Of a stretch of 64,000 bases of DNA, positions 47,001 to 59,621 are shown piece by piece; the stretch's first letter is position 1, and each line of letters opens with the position of its first letter. The position numbers and the translations under genes are program-made. The stretch spans positions 13,268,101 through 13,332,100 of the forward strand of contig NC_134845.1 of assembly GCF_965363235.1 (NCBI RefSeq), read 5' to 3'. Under the pieces are notes generated by a model. The model was not told the origin of the DNA and did no database searches. It was given only the letters and a program-made list of their open reading frames with translations. This DNA is from Mytilus galloprovincialis. Its lineage: Eukaryota; Mollusca; Bivalvia; Mytilida; Mytilidae.

Positions 47001-47715
47001 ATGTGTCCAAAGTACACGGATGCCCCACTCGCACTATCATTTTCCATGTTCAATGGACCACGAAATTGTATAAAAAATATAATTAGACATTAAAATTAGA
47101 AAGATAATATCATAGGGAACATGTGTACTAAGTTTCAAGTTGATTGGACTTCAACTTCATCAAAAACTACCTTGACCAAAAACTTTAACCTGAAACATGC
47201 ACTTTCATTTTTGATGCGTTTTGTTATTTGATTTTGCCATGTGATTATGGACTTTCCCAATTGATCTTCCTCTAAGTTCAGTATTTTTGTGATTTTACTT
47301 TTTTCTATGTTCAGTGGACCGTGAAATTGGGGTCAAAAGTTTAATTTGGCTTAAAAATTAGAAAGATTATATCATAAGGAACATGTGTACTAAGTTTCAA
47401 GTTGATTGGACTTCAACTTCATCAAAAACTACCTTGACCAAAAACTTTAACCTGAAACATGCACTTTCATTTTCTATGTTCAGTGGACCGTGAAATTTGG
47501 GTCAAAAGTTTAATTTGGCTTTAAAATTAGAAAGATCATATCATAAGGAACATGTGTACTAAGTTTCAAGTTTTTTGGACTTCAACTTCATCAAAAACTA
47601 CCTTGACCAAAAACTTTAACCTGAAGCGGGACAGACGGACGAACGAACGGACGGACGAACGGACGCACAGACCAGAAAACATAATGCCCTCTACTATCGT
47701 AGGTGGGGCATAAAC
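47001..47715. repeat. Dispersed repeat R8 with three tandem 165-bp units and short inverted ends
   Basis: Units share AACATGTGTACTAAGTTTCA, GGACTTCAACTTCATCAAAA and CTACCTTGACCAAAAACTTT, near 47118, 47378 and 47548. The ends TGCCCCAC (47021-47028) and GTGGGGCA (47703-47710) are inverted. A GGACGGACGAACG run precedes the right end. A fragment of R5 (47210-47310) separates units 1 and 2. Confidence 0.75.
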
Positions 47716-48285
47716 ATTTATTATTTGTAATACATTACATTTGTAGAAAATTTTAGATAGTGCTATTATTTTCGTAGTATTACAACCATTTTAATTCAAA
47801 GAATTCTTAATGCTAAGTCATGTTAGGCGAACATAACTTAAAGAGTGACATCTCTTCATATCATAATATAAACAAAAGTTAAAGAAGTAGTCTGCCATGA
47901 AATAGAGAAACAGGTTGAATCGTAAAAATAATGTGTAACTTATTGTGTGTTTTAAATTGACTTCGACACAGTAACAAACACATCATACAATTATATATAA
48001 ATATTCTATAATAGATGACAGCCATAGGGTTGAAAAACTGTTGATTATATAATATGGACTCTCTTTGTTGTATGAGATTGTTGCTTGTGAGGTCACTATA
48101 GATGGTTGATTACATTAATTAATAAACGAAATAGCATTATATGATGGAGTTTACAATATGTTTATTATTATTAAGCTCGTGCAATTAAGAATGCTACTTT
48201 CCTTTTACCCAGTGTAATGGCTGAGTATAAGCCATCAGTATAAAATTAATCGACATTGAATCTAAAATACTATTTTATCTTTACA
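47716..48285. other. 3' flank of the STAND-ankyrin gene
   Basis: Contains the candidate polyadenylation signal at 48161-48166; nothing else recognised. Confidence 0.4.
48161..48166 (-). promoter_or_regulatory. Candidate polyadenylation signal
   Basis: AATAAA on the minus strand about 120 bases after the stop codon of the STAND-ankyrin gene. Such hexamers are frequent by chance in AT-rich DNA. Confidence 0.35.
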
Positions 48286-51188
48286 TTAATTGTACTTTAC
48301 ACTGTTATGCTTTAACAAGTTTATCACCTCATTGTCCTTTTTCTGAAGAGCAAGTCTAATAGGCGTCATGTTGAACGTGTCACTCACGTTTACTGATGCA
48401 CCATTTTGAAGCAATAATTCGGTAACGTCTTTATGAACTACCGATAAAGACTTGAAAAGAGGGGTTTGTCCTAATTTTTCCACCATATTTACAGATGCCT
48501 TACTTTCAAGTAACTCTTTCGTAAGACAAGCGTTTCCAGCCTGAGCAGTCACATGCAGAGGTGTTATACCATCTTTATCAGATTGATTTACGTTTGCACC
48601 TTCTGCTATTAAAATTTTAACCACTTCTATGTTACTATCTTTGCATGCTAAATACAAAGGCGTCCATCCATCTTTATCCGTTTCGTTTACCTTTGCACCA
48701 CATGATAATAGAATTTTAATGATATCTATTTTGTTATCGCGACATGCAATGTACAGAGGAGTTAAATTCTCTTTTTCCATTTTATTTATATCAGCTCCAT
48801 GCTTTAACAGTATGGGAATCAATTTAAAATGCCCTTGTTCACAACTAATATGGAGAGGGGTTCTCTCATATTTTTCTGTTTCATCAACTGAGACACCATG
48901 CTCACATAATTCTTCCACAATCTTGTCATACCCACCAAAGCAAGCTAGATGAAGGGGAGTTATTGATTCTTTGTCTTTAGCACAGGCATCTGCTCCGTTT
49001 AACAGCAGGAGGGAAACTGCTTTATGTAGACCGCGTGTACATGCCAGATGTAGTGGAGTCTTTTCATATATGTTTGTGCAGTTAACATTTGCCTTATATT
49101 CTAACAACATCTTGATGATATTAAGATGACCATTACCACAAGCACAATGAAGTGGTGTATTCCCGTATTTAGTAATTAGAGAAGCTTCTGCATTTTGTTC
49201 CAATAACATTTTAACAACAAGCTCACGGCCTTTTCTACAAGCCCAATGAAGTGGGGTAGAGTCTTGTGAGTCACGTAGATTTATGTCAACGTTGTTCGAA
49301 AGTAGCAGTTGAGTTATCTCAATGCAACCTACTTCACAACTGCAATGTATTGGACGCTTACCGTCGTCGTTTTCTATCAAAGTTTCAGCATTATTTTTTA
49401 AAAGCAGCTGAGCAACCATGATCTGCTTCTTCTCACAAGCTAGATATATCGCAGTTCTTCCTTTAAAGTCGGAAAGATCCACATCACAATCATATTGAAT
49501 TAAAAGTTCAACAATCTTAACGTGTCCTTTCAATGTGGCTAAATGTAATGGAGTGTGTTTAGCGTTGTCTCTTACATTAACCTTTGCATTCCTATGCAAT
49601 AACATTTTAGCTATGCTTATATTTCCTTTACTACAAACAATATGAAATGCCGTTTTTAGATCTTTTTTTCGTTGTCTTATTGTAGCTCTCTTTAACAAAA
49701 GAACAGCTACTGTATCAGTATGATCACCAGCGCAGGCTAAATCTAAAGGTGTATTTTCATTTTTATCCGTTTTGTCAATAAATGCTCCTTTCTCAAGTAA
49801 TAACTCTGCTGTATGACTATGTCCCTTGAGACAAGCCAAATGCAACGGAATTTGACAAGATTTATTTTCTTTGTTAACCAATGAATGGTCAAAGTGTAAG
49901 AAATATGTAAGGTAGTCGTCATAACCTTCTACGGATACAGCATGCGCAATTGTTGAACCATCATCAGAGTTCTTTAAGTCATTCCGTTTTAACATTGTTT
50001 TAATATACGAAATAAACGCTTCTCTGAATTGCGGAAAGGCATTATGCGTATCCGTTATTACATCCCAGAACAACCCTTGTTTGATATCAATTAAAATTCG
50101 GTCAAAGTATGCTTTTTCTAAAACAGGTGGAATCATAATTGTCATTGTTGGATGATGTCCTTTCAGAGACAGAAACTTAACCCTATCCTTTAAAAACGAC
50201 GTTTTACCATATTTCAGTAAACTTCGTAGGATATGTTGACTCAAGATATGTGCAATTACATTGAAAAATGTTACGTTCATAAAGGAATATCCATCTTCCG
50301 TTTCCATGCAATAAGATCCAACTAAGGCATTTAGACAAAATAGTATTGATTGTTTTGATGGCGTTTGGGAACATCCAATTTCATTTGCCAAAAAATGGAT
50401 AACTTCATTATATTTTTTATCTCGACTCTGATAACTATTATCCAGGATAAGTTCTTTTTTTAAATTATTATTAAAAATCGCCAATAGTGCTAATGAAAAG
50501 TAATTCCAATCTTTTGTTTTATTGCATTTTTCGATGTCTGCGGCCACATACATATATGGTGTTGTAAAATATTCTACGACATTTTCTGTTGTCTCGGATG
50601 TATAATCTGAGCACAGTGTAGGAAAAAAGCTATATTTCATTATTACTTCACTGCCTAATTGGTCCATTAAATCTGTACTTAGATATGATTTCCCAATTGT
50701 CCGTCGATTGTTTTCAGTTAGCTTCAAGTCTTTTCCGAGAAGGTTGTGATGCACAAAAGCCCTCTTCACTGTTACACTATCAACCGAATTATATATATAA
50801 GACCTACAAGTTGCTAATATCTTAAAATCCTTAATTCTATCTAGAAGCTTAAGAACCAAATTAACTTGCTTACTCCACCACATAGTATCATACTCATGTA
50901 CACTATACTTTCCAAATATATCGTCAATTATAAATATCTGTTTCTTATCTTTAGATGCATATCTGATAATGTCATCTGGATTTGTAACAGTAAATAGTTC
51001 GAATTCTTTGGTTTCCTCTAGAGTTAACGCGATGTGAAATGCTAGGGACGACTTTCCACATCCTTGTGGTCCAGACACCAGGATACACTGATCTTTCTTC
51101 ATACTCTCTAATATTATTTTGGATGCCTCTGTTTCAACAAATCGATACAGACGTTCTTTCCACTGCTTCTTTTCATAATTCTGTAGTT
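48286..51188 (-). CDS. STAND NTPase-ankyrin exon of a membrane receptor (last exon, gene 4)
   Basis: One long exon, from the acceptor TATGTTTTAG|AACTACAG at 51188 to TAA at 48286-48288. The frame is open upstream of the first Met (51102), with a W-K-E-R...F-V-E-T segment typical just before STAND P-loops, so that Met is not the start. Counting from it: Walker A GPQGCGKS (11-18), Walker B QIFIIDDIFG (55-64) and sensor-like KILATCR (94-100). The DDIFG pattern resembles the nSTAND3-type NTPases widespread in molluscs (recalled, not searched). A helical region follows to about residue 395. Then come about 16 ankyrin repeats (TPLHLAC-type, 33 residues each) to the C-terminus, with a degenerate one before them. 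Likely role: nucleotide-dependent signalling switch with an ankyrin interaction surface. Intact, no frameshift. Confidence 0.9.
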
Positions 51189-51735
51189 CTAAAACATATA
51201 ATGATATTCACTTTAAAAAGTAATTATATCACGGTTTTTTTCAAAATAATTTTTGACACCAAAATATCCTATAAGCTGTTTTGCTTTTGGAATAAAATAT
51301 TATTGTCATAAAACTTTTTTCAGGAAAGGAATAGGTATGTCACAAATTTTCGTAAAATTTTCATGTACTTTGATCTCGTTGTTTTTATTACTAAAATAGA
51401 AAAGTGTTCATTTATATTTCATTTATTTTTAAAGTTTGTTTAAGAAATGTAAATGTAACATTTATCTAAAAAGCACTATATCTCGATTAAAAATGTTCAT
51501 ATTTCATACATTTTTCTTAAAAATTAGTTGTTGTTAATGATTTTTCTGTTATAATGATGTAAAGGTCATACTGTAAATGACTACGTGTTGATGTAGGCAT
51601 CAAGTTACATCGTTGGTAGTGCAAATTTGTTTTGTAGAATTATAATGTTTTAGAATTTGACACTTCATTAAGAGTGAAACTTAGTATGATATTCAGAACA
51701 GTTTCATGTGGACACTTTTTCATTTTAACTAAAAA
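51189..51735. other. Intron of gene 4 (proximal)
   Basis: AT-rich; the plus frame 51039-51311 is a shadow crossing the exon boundary. Confidence 0.4.
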
Positions 51736-52755
51736 TGCACTTTAAGAATCACTCTGATTCAAACAAAAATATCTGTGAAACTGACATTTTCAAGATACTT
51801 GAATTCTTGATTGACAACATATAAATGACGTTTGAAGGAAATGTTTTTCAACAGAATGCCTGCTTTCCAATGGAAACACATAGTGCCTCTCTTCTTGCCG
51901 ACTCGTTTCTTTATCATTATGAGGCTGACTTCATAGAGGAAATTCTTAGGAAGAAAGATAAGAAATTAGCAATATCCTTTAACTTTACTTTCCGCTGATA
52001 ATTTATAGATGATGTTCTCTTACTGAATTATTCAAAATTTGTTGCTTATGTTGAACGCATCTCTCTCGTCAAACTACAGATAAAGGATACAACAGATACT
52101 GTTAAGTCGGTCTTATATCTTGACTTACATCTAGAAATTGACAATGATGTTCAGTTGAAAATAAAACGTTTCGAACAGCGGAATACTACTGTTGCCTTTA
52201 TTTGTTAAAAGAGATGATTTAAGCTTCCAAATTGTGAATACTCAATTTCTAAGTAGCAACATTCCAGCAACTCCTGCATACTTAGTATATATCTTCCAAT
52301 TGATACGATATTCCCGTGCCTGTATTTCCTATAATGATTTCCTTGACACAAGGAAGCCATCAAACCAAGAATTCCAAATGGTGAAGTTAAAATCATCCCT
52401 TCGTAATTTACGCCATCACGAGTTGGTTGATCGTTCAGGAATAACCGTTTCACAGATGTTATCCAATATATTTTTTACGTCGTAATTGCAATCCCCCGTT
52501 TATTTTCGTGAATGTTGCCTACCGAATAAGACTATTTCCCGGGTGTGTAAACACATGAGTAACACGACGGGTTCCAAGATTGGAGCAGCACCTGAGATCA
52601 CCCCCAGTTTTTGATGGGATTCTAGTTGCTTAGTCTTTAGTTTTTATGTTGTGTCTTGTGAATTAATATTTGTCTGTTTGGTTTTTTTCTATTTTTTGCC
52701 ATGGCGTTGTCAGTTTATTTTCGATTAACGAGTCCCTTTGGTATCTTTTGACCCT
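51736..52755 (+). mobile_element. Penelope-like RT remnant with 3' tail, in an intron of gene 4
   Basis: From AAGAATCACTCTGATTCAAA, the DNA parallels the intact element from its middle to its 3' end: the motif B region, YIDD region (Y replaced by a stop: CGCTGATAATTTATAGATGA), YLDLHLEID, and C-terminus SNIPATPAYLVYIFQLIRYS. At least two frameshifts; stop near 52485. Then the 3' tail CCTGAGATCACCCCCAGTTT to GTATCTTTTGACCCTCTTTT. Dead and 5'-truncated, opposite in orientation to the host gene. Confidence 0.75.
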
Positions 52756-53554
52756 CTTTTAAGTCACCAGAAAACGTTTTTGAATGTCTGAAAGGTTTCA
52801 AAATTGTAATTAAAAGTTCCCATAAAATTACTTATCTATGTAATGACCTAAGAATTTATACTGACAGAAATACGTAATGCCTACACATTTTATTCCAAGT
52901 TGATGACTTATAGCGTTTTGATGGCCATTGTCTTAAAAAACGTAAATTAAATTACCTGAAGCTCCTATAGACATAAACAAAAATACACAAGTTATACTGA
53001 AAGTCATACTGAAGAAGATCACACAAGAACATTTTGTAAAATCAAAACTTTAGTTTTCAGTATGGGCAAATAATACTACATTTGTAATGCGCCTCAATTA
53101 TAGGTACTCATATTTAACGTGTTTACACAAAGCTACATGCAGCCATATTAGGTACAATGTATGTTGCTTTAAATAGTAAAGGACTATTTATTTTATACTA
53201 ATTCTACGGAGTTATAAACTTTTCACAAAGTACTGAATTTCTAGAGAATTAAGCTCTTGTTTAAAAATACAGATGTTTCACCTCGGGAAACGTAATGACA
53301 AAGTTTTTTATGTTGCTTTTTATATAACTGAGCATTACCATTTATTTCGTACTGATTGAGTGTGAATTCTATGGAATTATTAAGGTTTTAAATTACCGAA
53401 TTTCTTGAAGAGGTTTTGTGTAAAAGTAGGAATGTTTCTCTTCGTTAACCTGTATTATAGACGACAACAGCTGCCAAGTGATTGTAGTATATTTTTTCAG
53501 ACAAACTCGTACAATGTGAGATTAGCAAAGTCTATTTTGTAAAGTATGTCTTAC
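52756..53554. other. Intron of gene 4 (52756-53554)
   Basis: No recognisable element. Confidence 0.4.
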
Positions 53555-53650
53555 CTTTGATGTTTTCTGGTATTGGATTATCTAGCCTATTCTTCAATTC
53601 TATGTTTTCACGCATAATATCTTCAAATTTTATATGTCCATTTACGCTGC
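53555..53650 (-). CDS. Gene 4 linker exon (coiled, charged)
   Basis: Acceptor TCCATTTTAG|GCAGC and donor AAAG|GTAAGA on the minus strand. It is 96 bp, encoding SVNGHIKFEDIMRENIELKN and RLDNPIPENIK, rich in Glu/Lys/Asn and probably a juxtamembrane helix. The final G plus AA of the next exon makes Glu, keeping the frame into the NTPase exon. The opening GC completes a codon with the G ending exon 55272-55313. Confidence 0.72.
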
Positions 53651-55271
53651 CTAAAATGGAAAAGGTAATGTGAAACTTCAAATTAATGCATCGTATTTAT
53701 AAAGTGGAGGGTACTCCATTTAACCTTTACAAAGTATTTTTTGAGTAATTAGAAACCAAAAGAAACATTGCCTATTTATTCAAAGAAAAATATATGCTCT
53801 ATCTCATTAAAGCTATTAGGTTAAATAAAATTAATCAAATACAGGGGTTCTTTTTTTATACAATAAATCAAAACTACAACACGAGTCTGTCAAAGTGAAA
53901 TAAAACCTGATTTTCTTGCAGATGTCGAACCCTGAGCAGCTGAGTAGGTATTGATACATCAGTGTAGCATAAAACAGCTCTGAATTTGGATTGTGATGAT
54001 TTCAATTTATAATCAAATATAATTAATAGTTCTCATATTTTTTTCTTTTATTTGTCACAAACTAATATAGATCTTCAACTTTTCTAGCTGTCACAAACTT
54101 TATCTGCACAATGTAATGTATTGAATATATCCTTTAATAAAAAGAAATTGTTTTTTTCTAATAAAAAAGATAATTCCATTTAAGGAATGACAGAAAAAAT
54201 ATATTGTCTGTCTATGAAGAAATAACATAAAAAATTGGTGCACACTCGATAACGCGCGTAGCGGTTTATTTAGCAGTGTGCACCACATTTTACATGTTAT
54301 TACGAATGGACAGAAAAAATATTACAGTCATTTCTTATAATTAAATTCTAAATTCCATTTTGAACCGTAGAAAACCATGATAACACATTGATTAAAACGT
54401 CACGGTCACATGACTAAATTATGTCTATGGGCTGATAACAAAATAACATCAGCCAATCAGAAGACGCGTTACATCCAAAATTAAATTCTCTCTGGATCCA
54501 AAAACAGGATCAAGTAAAAATTACACATTAGCATACAAAAAAGATAAAATACCACGTAACATCTGTAACATCTACCTTCAAAACATACTTGACATAAAAT
54601 AATAGTTATAAAGAAATTTCTGTAAACTCCTGAATAACCAGTTAAACAGATATAAATTAATCATTAATATACTATCTATACAAGAAGTAATTCATTTCTG
54701 TTCAAAAGGCAATAACTCAATCAATAATAAGTATAACTTTTTCATTTCTTATAGGGTTCAATATTTAAAAAAAGGGGAAAAGCTTAAAATTGTGAAAATT
54801 GTACTTGTACGTCATTATTCAAATGAAACAGCATATCAAAATGCGTCAAAGCGTGTTCATGTTAATGAACGGACACTGTCGTGACGCCTCCCCACCGCCT
54901 ACACGACCGCCGTGAATCTCCAAATCAATAACTGACTTTTTTTTCGAAAATCCAGTTAAAAACGGATTTTTTTTAATGAAGTACTTGAGTCCTTCACGAC
55001 GGTAAAAATTAAAGATGAAGATTTAAATTTTTCATAATAAAACTTATTGTTGGCAGAGATATATTCGTTTAAACCATAACAATGATCTATAAAGAAAATT
55101 TCCAAAAGCTTTTGACACAGGATGTGATTTCAACATACAATTTAAAGTTTAAAAATATTGGTTGAAGACGTTTGTTCCTCTGCAATTGACTAGTATTATA
55201 ATTTGTTTTTACTCTAAGAATTTTAGAATTATAGTAAATCATATATTCCTATTTCTTGCTAACAAACTTAC
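53651..55271. other. Intron of gene 4 with one inverted-repeat element
   Basis: At about 54206-54318, arms built of TAACATAAAAAATTGGTGCA and its approximate inverse (TGCACCACATTTTACATGTT) enclose CGATAACGCGCGTAGCGGTT; the CACAC / GTGTG ends of the arms match exactly. A probable MITE. The rest is plain intron. Confidence 0.5.
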
Positions 55272-55313
55272 CATTCGGTGACCTGTCCAGAATGAGCACA
55301 CTCATCATAAAAG
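55272..55313 (-). CDS. Gene 4 exon: end of TM segment
   Basis: 42 bp between TTATTTGCAG and GTAAGTTT on the minus strand. CT completes Ala with the preceding exon, then FMMSVLILDRSPN follows, the cytoplasmic half of a hydrophobic helix and its polar exit. Length and phases (2+39+1) fit both neighbours exactly. Confidence 0.65.
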
Positions 55314-55540
55314 CTGCAAATAAGACATATCAAAAAGCTAGTACTTGTAAATCATGTTATCAAAGTTAAGTGTTTTTCAAATGTATCTTATAAGACGACG
55401 TCAGCAAAGTCACTGGCTAGTTAATTAAATAATTTTAGCATCCTTTCAAAATTCGCATTGATAATTTATAATATACTGTTTGTATCTTATTATTTAGGAG
55501 TTGGTAGTTGAATATAAATCAGTACTATTCAAGAAATAAA

Positions 55541-55652
55541 ACAAACAGTTCACATAACATTACAAACAGTTCACATAACATTACAAACAGTTCACATAAC
55601 ATTACAAACAGTTCACATAACATTACAAACAGTTCACATAACATTACACACA
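55541..55652. repeat. 21-bp tandem repeat, about 5 copies
   Basis: ACAAACAGTTCACATAACAT plus T, five nearly perfect copies, then CACACAGTT. It sits about 230 bp upstream (in transcription order) of exon 55272-55313. Because 21 is a multiple of 3 it creates an artificial open frame. Confidence 0.95.
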
Positions 55653-57051
55653 GTTATAGACATATGATTCAGAAAGAATATCAAATGAAATGTTCAAGGG
55701 TAACATGCATAACACTGTTAAATAATTTCATTACTGCATACTCAGTTTGAACTGTATACAGTACTGCTGATTTTTTTTTTACGAAAGTTGACTTTTAGCC
55801 CATGTTTTATCCGCTTTATAAAACTGTTAGATAAGCTAGAATACTATAAGAAAACCAAACATATATTTATACAAATTTCCTTTGTTGGATACTTTAGTAA
55901 GACGAACAACTTACATTTGTTGCTAAGGTTTTCACAAAATAACCAATTGACTTGAACGCTCGACAAAAGAGAAAAACATTTTTTTTTGTTATATCAATCT
56001 CTTATGCTAGTTTTAAACACGTGTTCAAATTGAAAGTAGCTTATTTAAATTGTGCAAAAAACACTGCGATCGCAATTCCTTTTGAATTGTTCAAGCACTT
56101 CAAAATGTTTAGCTGGTGTAATATACCGCCTATTAACATAGTTATAACGGATACATGTCATACCAGTTATGATTTAAGTCATAATTATGAGGAATTAAAA
56201 GAAAGGCTTTTAAAAATAGAGGGTTTAATGAGACTATATTGCTCACCTAGAACTATGTACATATTCAACGGGGACAATTATTCATCATCTTAGATGAAAG
56301 TGTAATGTATGACATTTTTCAGTGTTTCTGTTTTTGTACAGCTGACAACATTTTTTTCTTCTTTTTTACCTATCTATTAAAGTTTTTGCTATTCGATAAA
56401 AATCTTCCTTTAAGGGCAATTACTCATATAAGTCATAATTATAAGACGATACGACTTATTTGTAGATATCGATTTGTCTTAAAAAAGATCTTTACCTATT
56501 ACAGTTTTCATCGAATTTGTAAAATGGGTAAACATCATTTAAGGAGAAAAAAACATTTCCGCTATTTGACAAATTTGTGGACATTTTCATCATGATCATT
56601 TGATCGGTGTGCAGTTTTATTTATCTTCTATATTTCTGGCCAAAAATTCAAAAGGTAAAAATTTGCTACATGTATATGGCGATTTTGAGAGTAACTATAT
56701 TGCAGGTTCACAATGATTGAATAAAAACGATACTTTAGGCAAATGAAAACCCAAATATCGTAAAAATGCACATCTTTTATATGTGTAAAAACATCCAGCA
56801 TAATGTGACTAGCTTAAAACTACATGCGGTGTTATCCGAACAGATGATGTATTCCACATATTTGAGTAAACAGTAGAAACATCATGTTTGTTAATGTACA
56901 GCTGTAACTAAAATAGTATACTGTTGAGCTTGAACAGTATTGTCAGTTATCACATAATTTTTTCTATGATTCATAAGATTTAATTATTCACAGAATGAAC
57001 ATTAAAAGCAGAAATAAAAATATTAAGAAAATATAAAGAAACATACAAAGT
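55653..57051. other. Intron of gene 4, no gene seen
   Basis: Two plus frames (55952-56293, 113 codons; 56305-56595) show no family motif. The block AAGGGCAATTACTCATATAA ... ACTTATTTGTAGATATCGAT at 56412-56476 resembles the inner part of R4. Confidence 0.4.
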
Positions 57052-57096
57052 TACGGAGCCCTGTTGGTCTCACACATATTACAAAGTGTCTTTAAA

Positions 57097-58770
57097 AGTC
57101 CTGCGCTGAAGATGTGGAAAGTCTAGCGTTGGATATGTAAAGTCTAGCGCAAGAGATGTAAAGTATAGCGCTGTAGATGTAAAGTCTAGCGCTAGAGATC
57201 TAAAGTCTAGCACTAGAGATGTAAAGTCAAGCGCTGGAGATGTAAAGTCTAGCGCTGAAGATGTAAAGTCTAGTGCTGAAGATGTTAAATCAAACGCTGG
57301 AGATGTAAAGTCTGGCGCTGAAGATGTAAAGTCAAGCGCTGGAGATGTTAAATCAAGCGCCGGAGATGTACAGTCTAGCGCTGGAGGTGTAAATTCAAGC
57401 ACTGGAGATGGCGCTGGAGATGTAAAATCAAGCGCTGGAGATGTAAAATCAAGCGCTGGAGATGTAAAGTCCAGTGCTGAAGATGTAAAGTTTAGCGCTG
57501 AAGATATAAGGTGTAGCACTGAAGATGTAAAGTCAAGCGCTGAAGGGGCAAAGTCCTGCGCTGGAGATGTAAAGTCGAATGTTGAAGATGTAAAGTCTAG
57601 CGCTGGGGATGTAAAGTCGAGCGCTGAAGATGTTAAGTCTGGCGCTGAAGATATAAAGACAAGCGCTGGAGATGTAAAGTCAAGCGCTGGAGATGTAAAG
57701 TCTAACGCTGGATATGTAAAGTCCAGCGCTGGAGATCTAAAGTCAAGCACTGGAGATGTAAAATCAAGCGCTGGAGATGTAAAGCCTAGCGCTGGAGATG
57801 AAAAGTCTAACGCTGAAAATTTAAAGTTTAGCAGTGGAGATGTAAAGTCAAGCGCTGGAAATGTAAAGTCTAGCGCTGAAGATGTAAAATCAAGCGCTGA
57901 AGATGTAAAGTCTGGCGCTGATGATTTAAAGTCAAGCGCTGAAGATGTTAAATCAAGCGCCGATGATGTCAAGTCTAGCGCTGGAGATGTAAAGTCAAGC
58001 GCTGGAGATGGCGATGGAGATGTAAAATCAAGCGCTGGAGGTGTAAAGTCCTGCGCTGGAGATGTAAAGTCAAGTGTTGAAGATGTAAAGTCTAGCTCTT
58101 GGGATGTAAAGTCAAGCGCCGGAGATGTAAAGTCTAGCGCTTGAGATGTAAAGTCAAGCGCTTGAGATGGCGCTGGAGATGTATAATCAAACGCTGTACA
58201 TGTAAAGTCCAGCGCTGAAGATGTTAAGTATAGCGCTAAAGATATAAAGCGTAGCACTGAAGATGTAAATTCTAGCGCTGAAGATGTATAGTCCTGCGCT
58301 GGAGATGTAAAGTCAAGTGTTGAAGATGTAAAGTCTAGTGCTGGGAATGTAAAGTCAAGCGCTGAAGATGTAAGTCTAGCGCTGGAGATGTAAAGTCCAG
58401 CGCTGGAGACCTAAGGTCAAGCACTGGAGATGTAAAGTCAAGCGCTGGAGATGTAAAGTCAAGCGATGGAGATGTAAAGTCTAGCGCTAGAAATGTAAAG
58501 TCCAGCGCTGGAGATCTAAAGTCAAGCGTTGGCGATGTTAAGTCAACCACTGGAGATGAAAAGTCTAGCGCTGAAGATGTAAAGTCAAGCGCTGGAGATG
58601 TAAAGTCAAGCGCTGGAGAAGTAAAGTCAAGCGCTGGAGATGTAAAGTCAAGCGCTGGAGATGTAAAGTCTAGCGCTGAAGATATAAAGTTTAGCACTGA
58701 ATATGTTAAGTCAAGCGCTGGAGATGTAAAGTCCTGCGCTGGAAGTGTAAAGTCAAGTGTTGAAGATTTA
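57097..58770. repeat. Left 21-bp array of the foldback-like element
   Basis: Units of AGCGCTGGAGATGTAAAGTC plus T/A, about 80 copies with point changes, a few short indels and occasional GGCGCTGGAGATG joints. The two long minus-strand frames through it (57079-58257, 58335-58799; ALDFTSP heptads) stay open because the period is divisible by three. Not treated as genes. Confidence 0.92.
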
Positions 58771-58785
58771 AAAACCAGGACTGCA

Positions 58786-58859
58786 GGGTACCGTTTCACT
58801 GAAGGTCGTAAGAGTTACAGCCAGTCGTTACTCTTCCGACCTTCAGTGAAATAGTACCC
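58786..58859. repeat. Hairpin at the inner edge of the left array
   Basis: GGGTACCGTTTCACTGAAGG continuing to TAAGAGTTAC pairs with GTTACTCTTCCGACC... AGTACCC: a 33-bp stem with about 4 mismatches and a loop of about 8 bases (AGCCAGTC). Confidence 0.8.
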
Positions 58860-59490
58860 AGTGCTTCAAAGTTATCAAGATGCATATTTCCTACAAAAAT
58901 TTATTTTTAAAACTCATCTTTGAATTCACTTCAGCTATTATTATACTGTGACCTATATATAAATTTATCCAAGTTTGATAAACCAGAAGCTCTAGAGTCT
59001 TTAATCGTTCACCTGATTTTTAAATGAACTTACTGGTATTTTCTACATAAAACTATATTACGGATTACAAATGTATCGAGGTTTGTGATTGGATAATAAC
59101 ACAGAGATGTCAGTATATATTCGAGAAACTGCCGGGGTATATACGACGTTTTTATCCCCAATTGGAACCTCAAAAACGTCATCATAACACCGGTTACTAT
59201 GTGACGTAGTCAAAAGCTATGGGACTGTCAGAGGCTCACAAAGGGAAAATAATAACGTGCTTCAGTCAATAATACATTTTTAATACAAAATCACGCAATT
59301 TACAATTTTAATACTTAAATTTAATGTTAAAAGTGTTATTATAAATTATTACATACACGATAAAATTATTTTCACAGCAAATTAGAAAATCCTTCACGTA
59401 TGCCGAACATTTTCATCATACATGTGTTGTCAACAAATACTTGCACTGGAAAATAATATTAAGTCAGGGGTAATCCGTAATATATGTGTA
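58860..59490. other. Element interior, inverted ACGGATTAC motifs
   Basis: ATATTACGGATTAC (59050) and GTAATCCGTAATAT (59470) are inverted, so 59050-59483 may be a nested inverted-repeat insertion. No coding potential. Confidence 0.45.
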
Positions 59491-59621
59491 ATTCAGGTCT
59501 CAGACAGGGTATATACTGTGACATTCCCGGCTAAGGTCTTATATCCCCTTCGCCTTCGGCTCAGGGGATATAAACTCTAAGCCGGGAATGTCACAGTATA
59601 TACCCTGTCTGAGACCTGAAT
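59491..59621. repeat. Near-perfect 131-bp palindrome
   Basis: ATTCAGGTCTCAGACAGGGT at the left and the inverse ACCCTGTCTGAGACCTGAAT at the right, with GACATTCCCGGCT and GGTCTTATATCCCC in the arms and a central CTTCGCCTTCGGCTC. It would form a long cruciform. Confidence 0.85.

Noticed and set aside
48629..48952. Plus-strand frame opposite the ankyrin repeats
   Set aside because: Antisense shadow of the 99-bp periodic ankyrin coding sequence.
55508..55750. Plus-strand frame of NSSHNIT repeats
   Set aside because: 21-bp tandem repeat in an intron; frame openness is automatic.
55952..56293. 113-codon plus frame as an intronic gene
   Set aside because: No recognisable domain, AT-driven composition, and the adjacent sequence matches dispersed R4 phrases.
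57079..58799. Two long minus-strand frames (392 and 154 codons) of ALDFTSP heptads, at first sight a secreted repeat protein
   Set aside because: The frames are a consequence of a 21-bp satellite (divisible by three). The same satellite occurs inverted at 61990-62415 as the other arm of a foldback-like element, and there are no splice or signal features.
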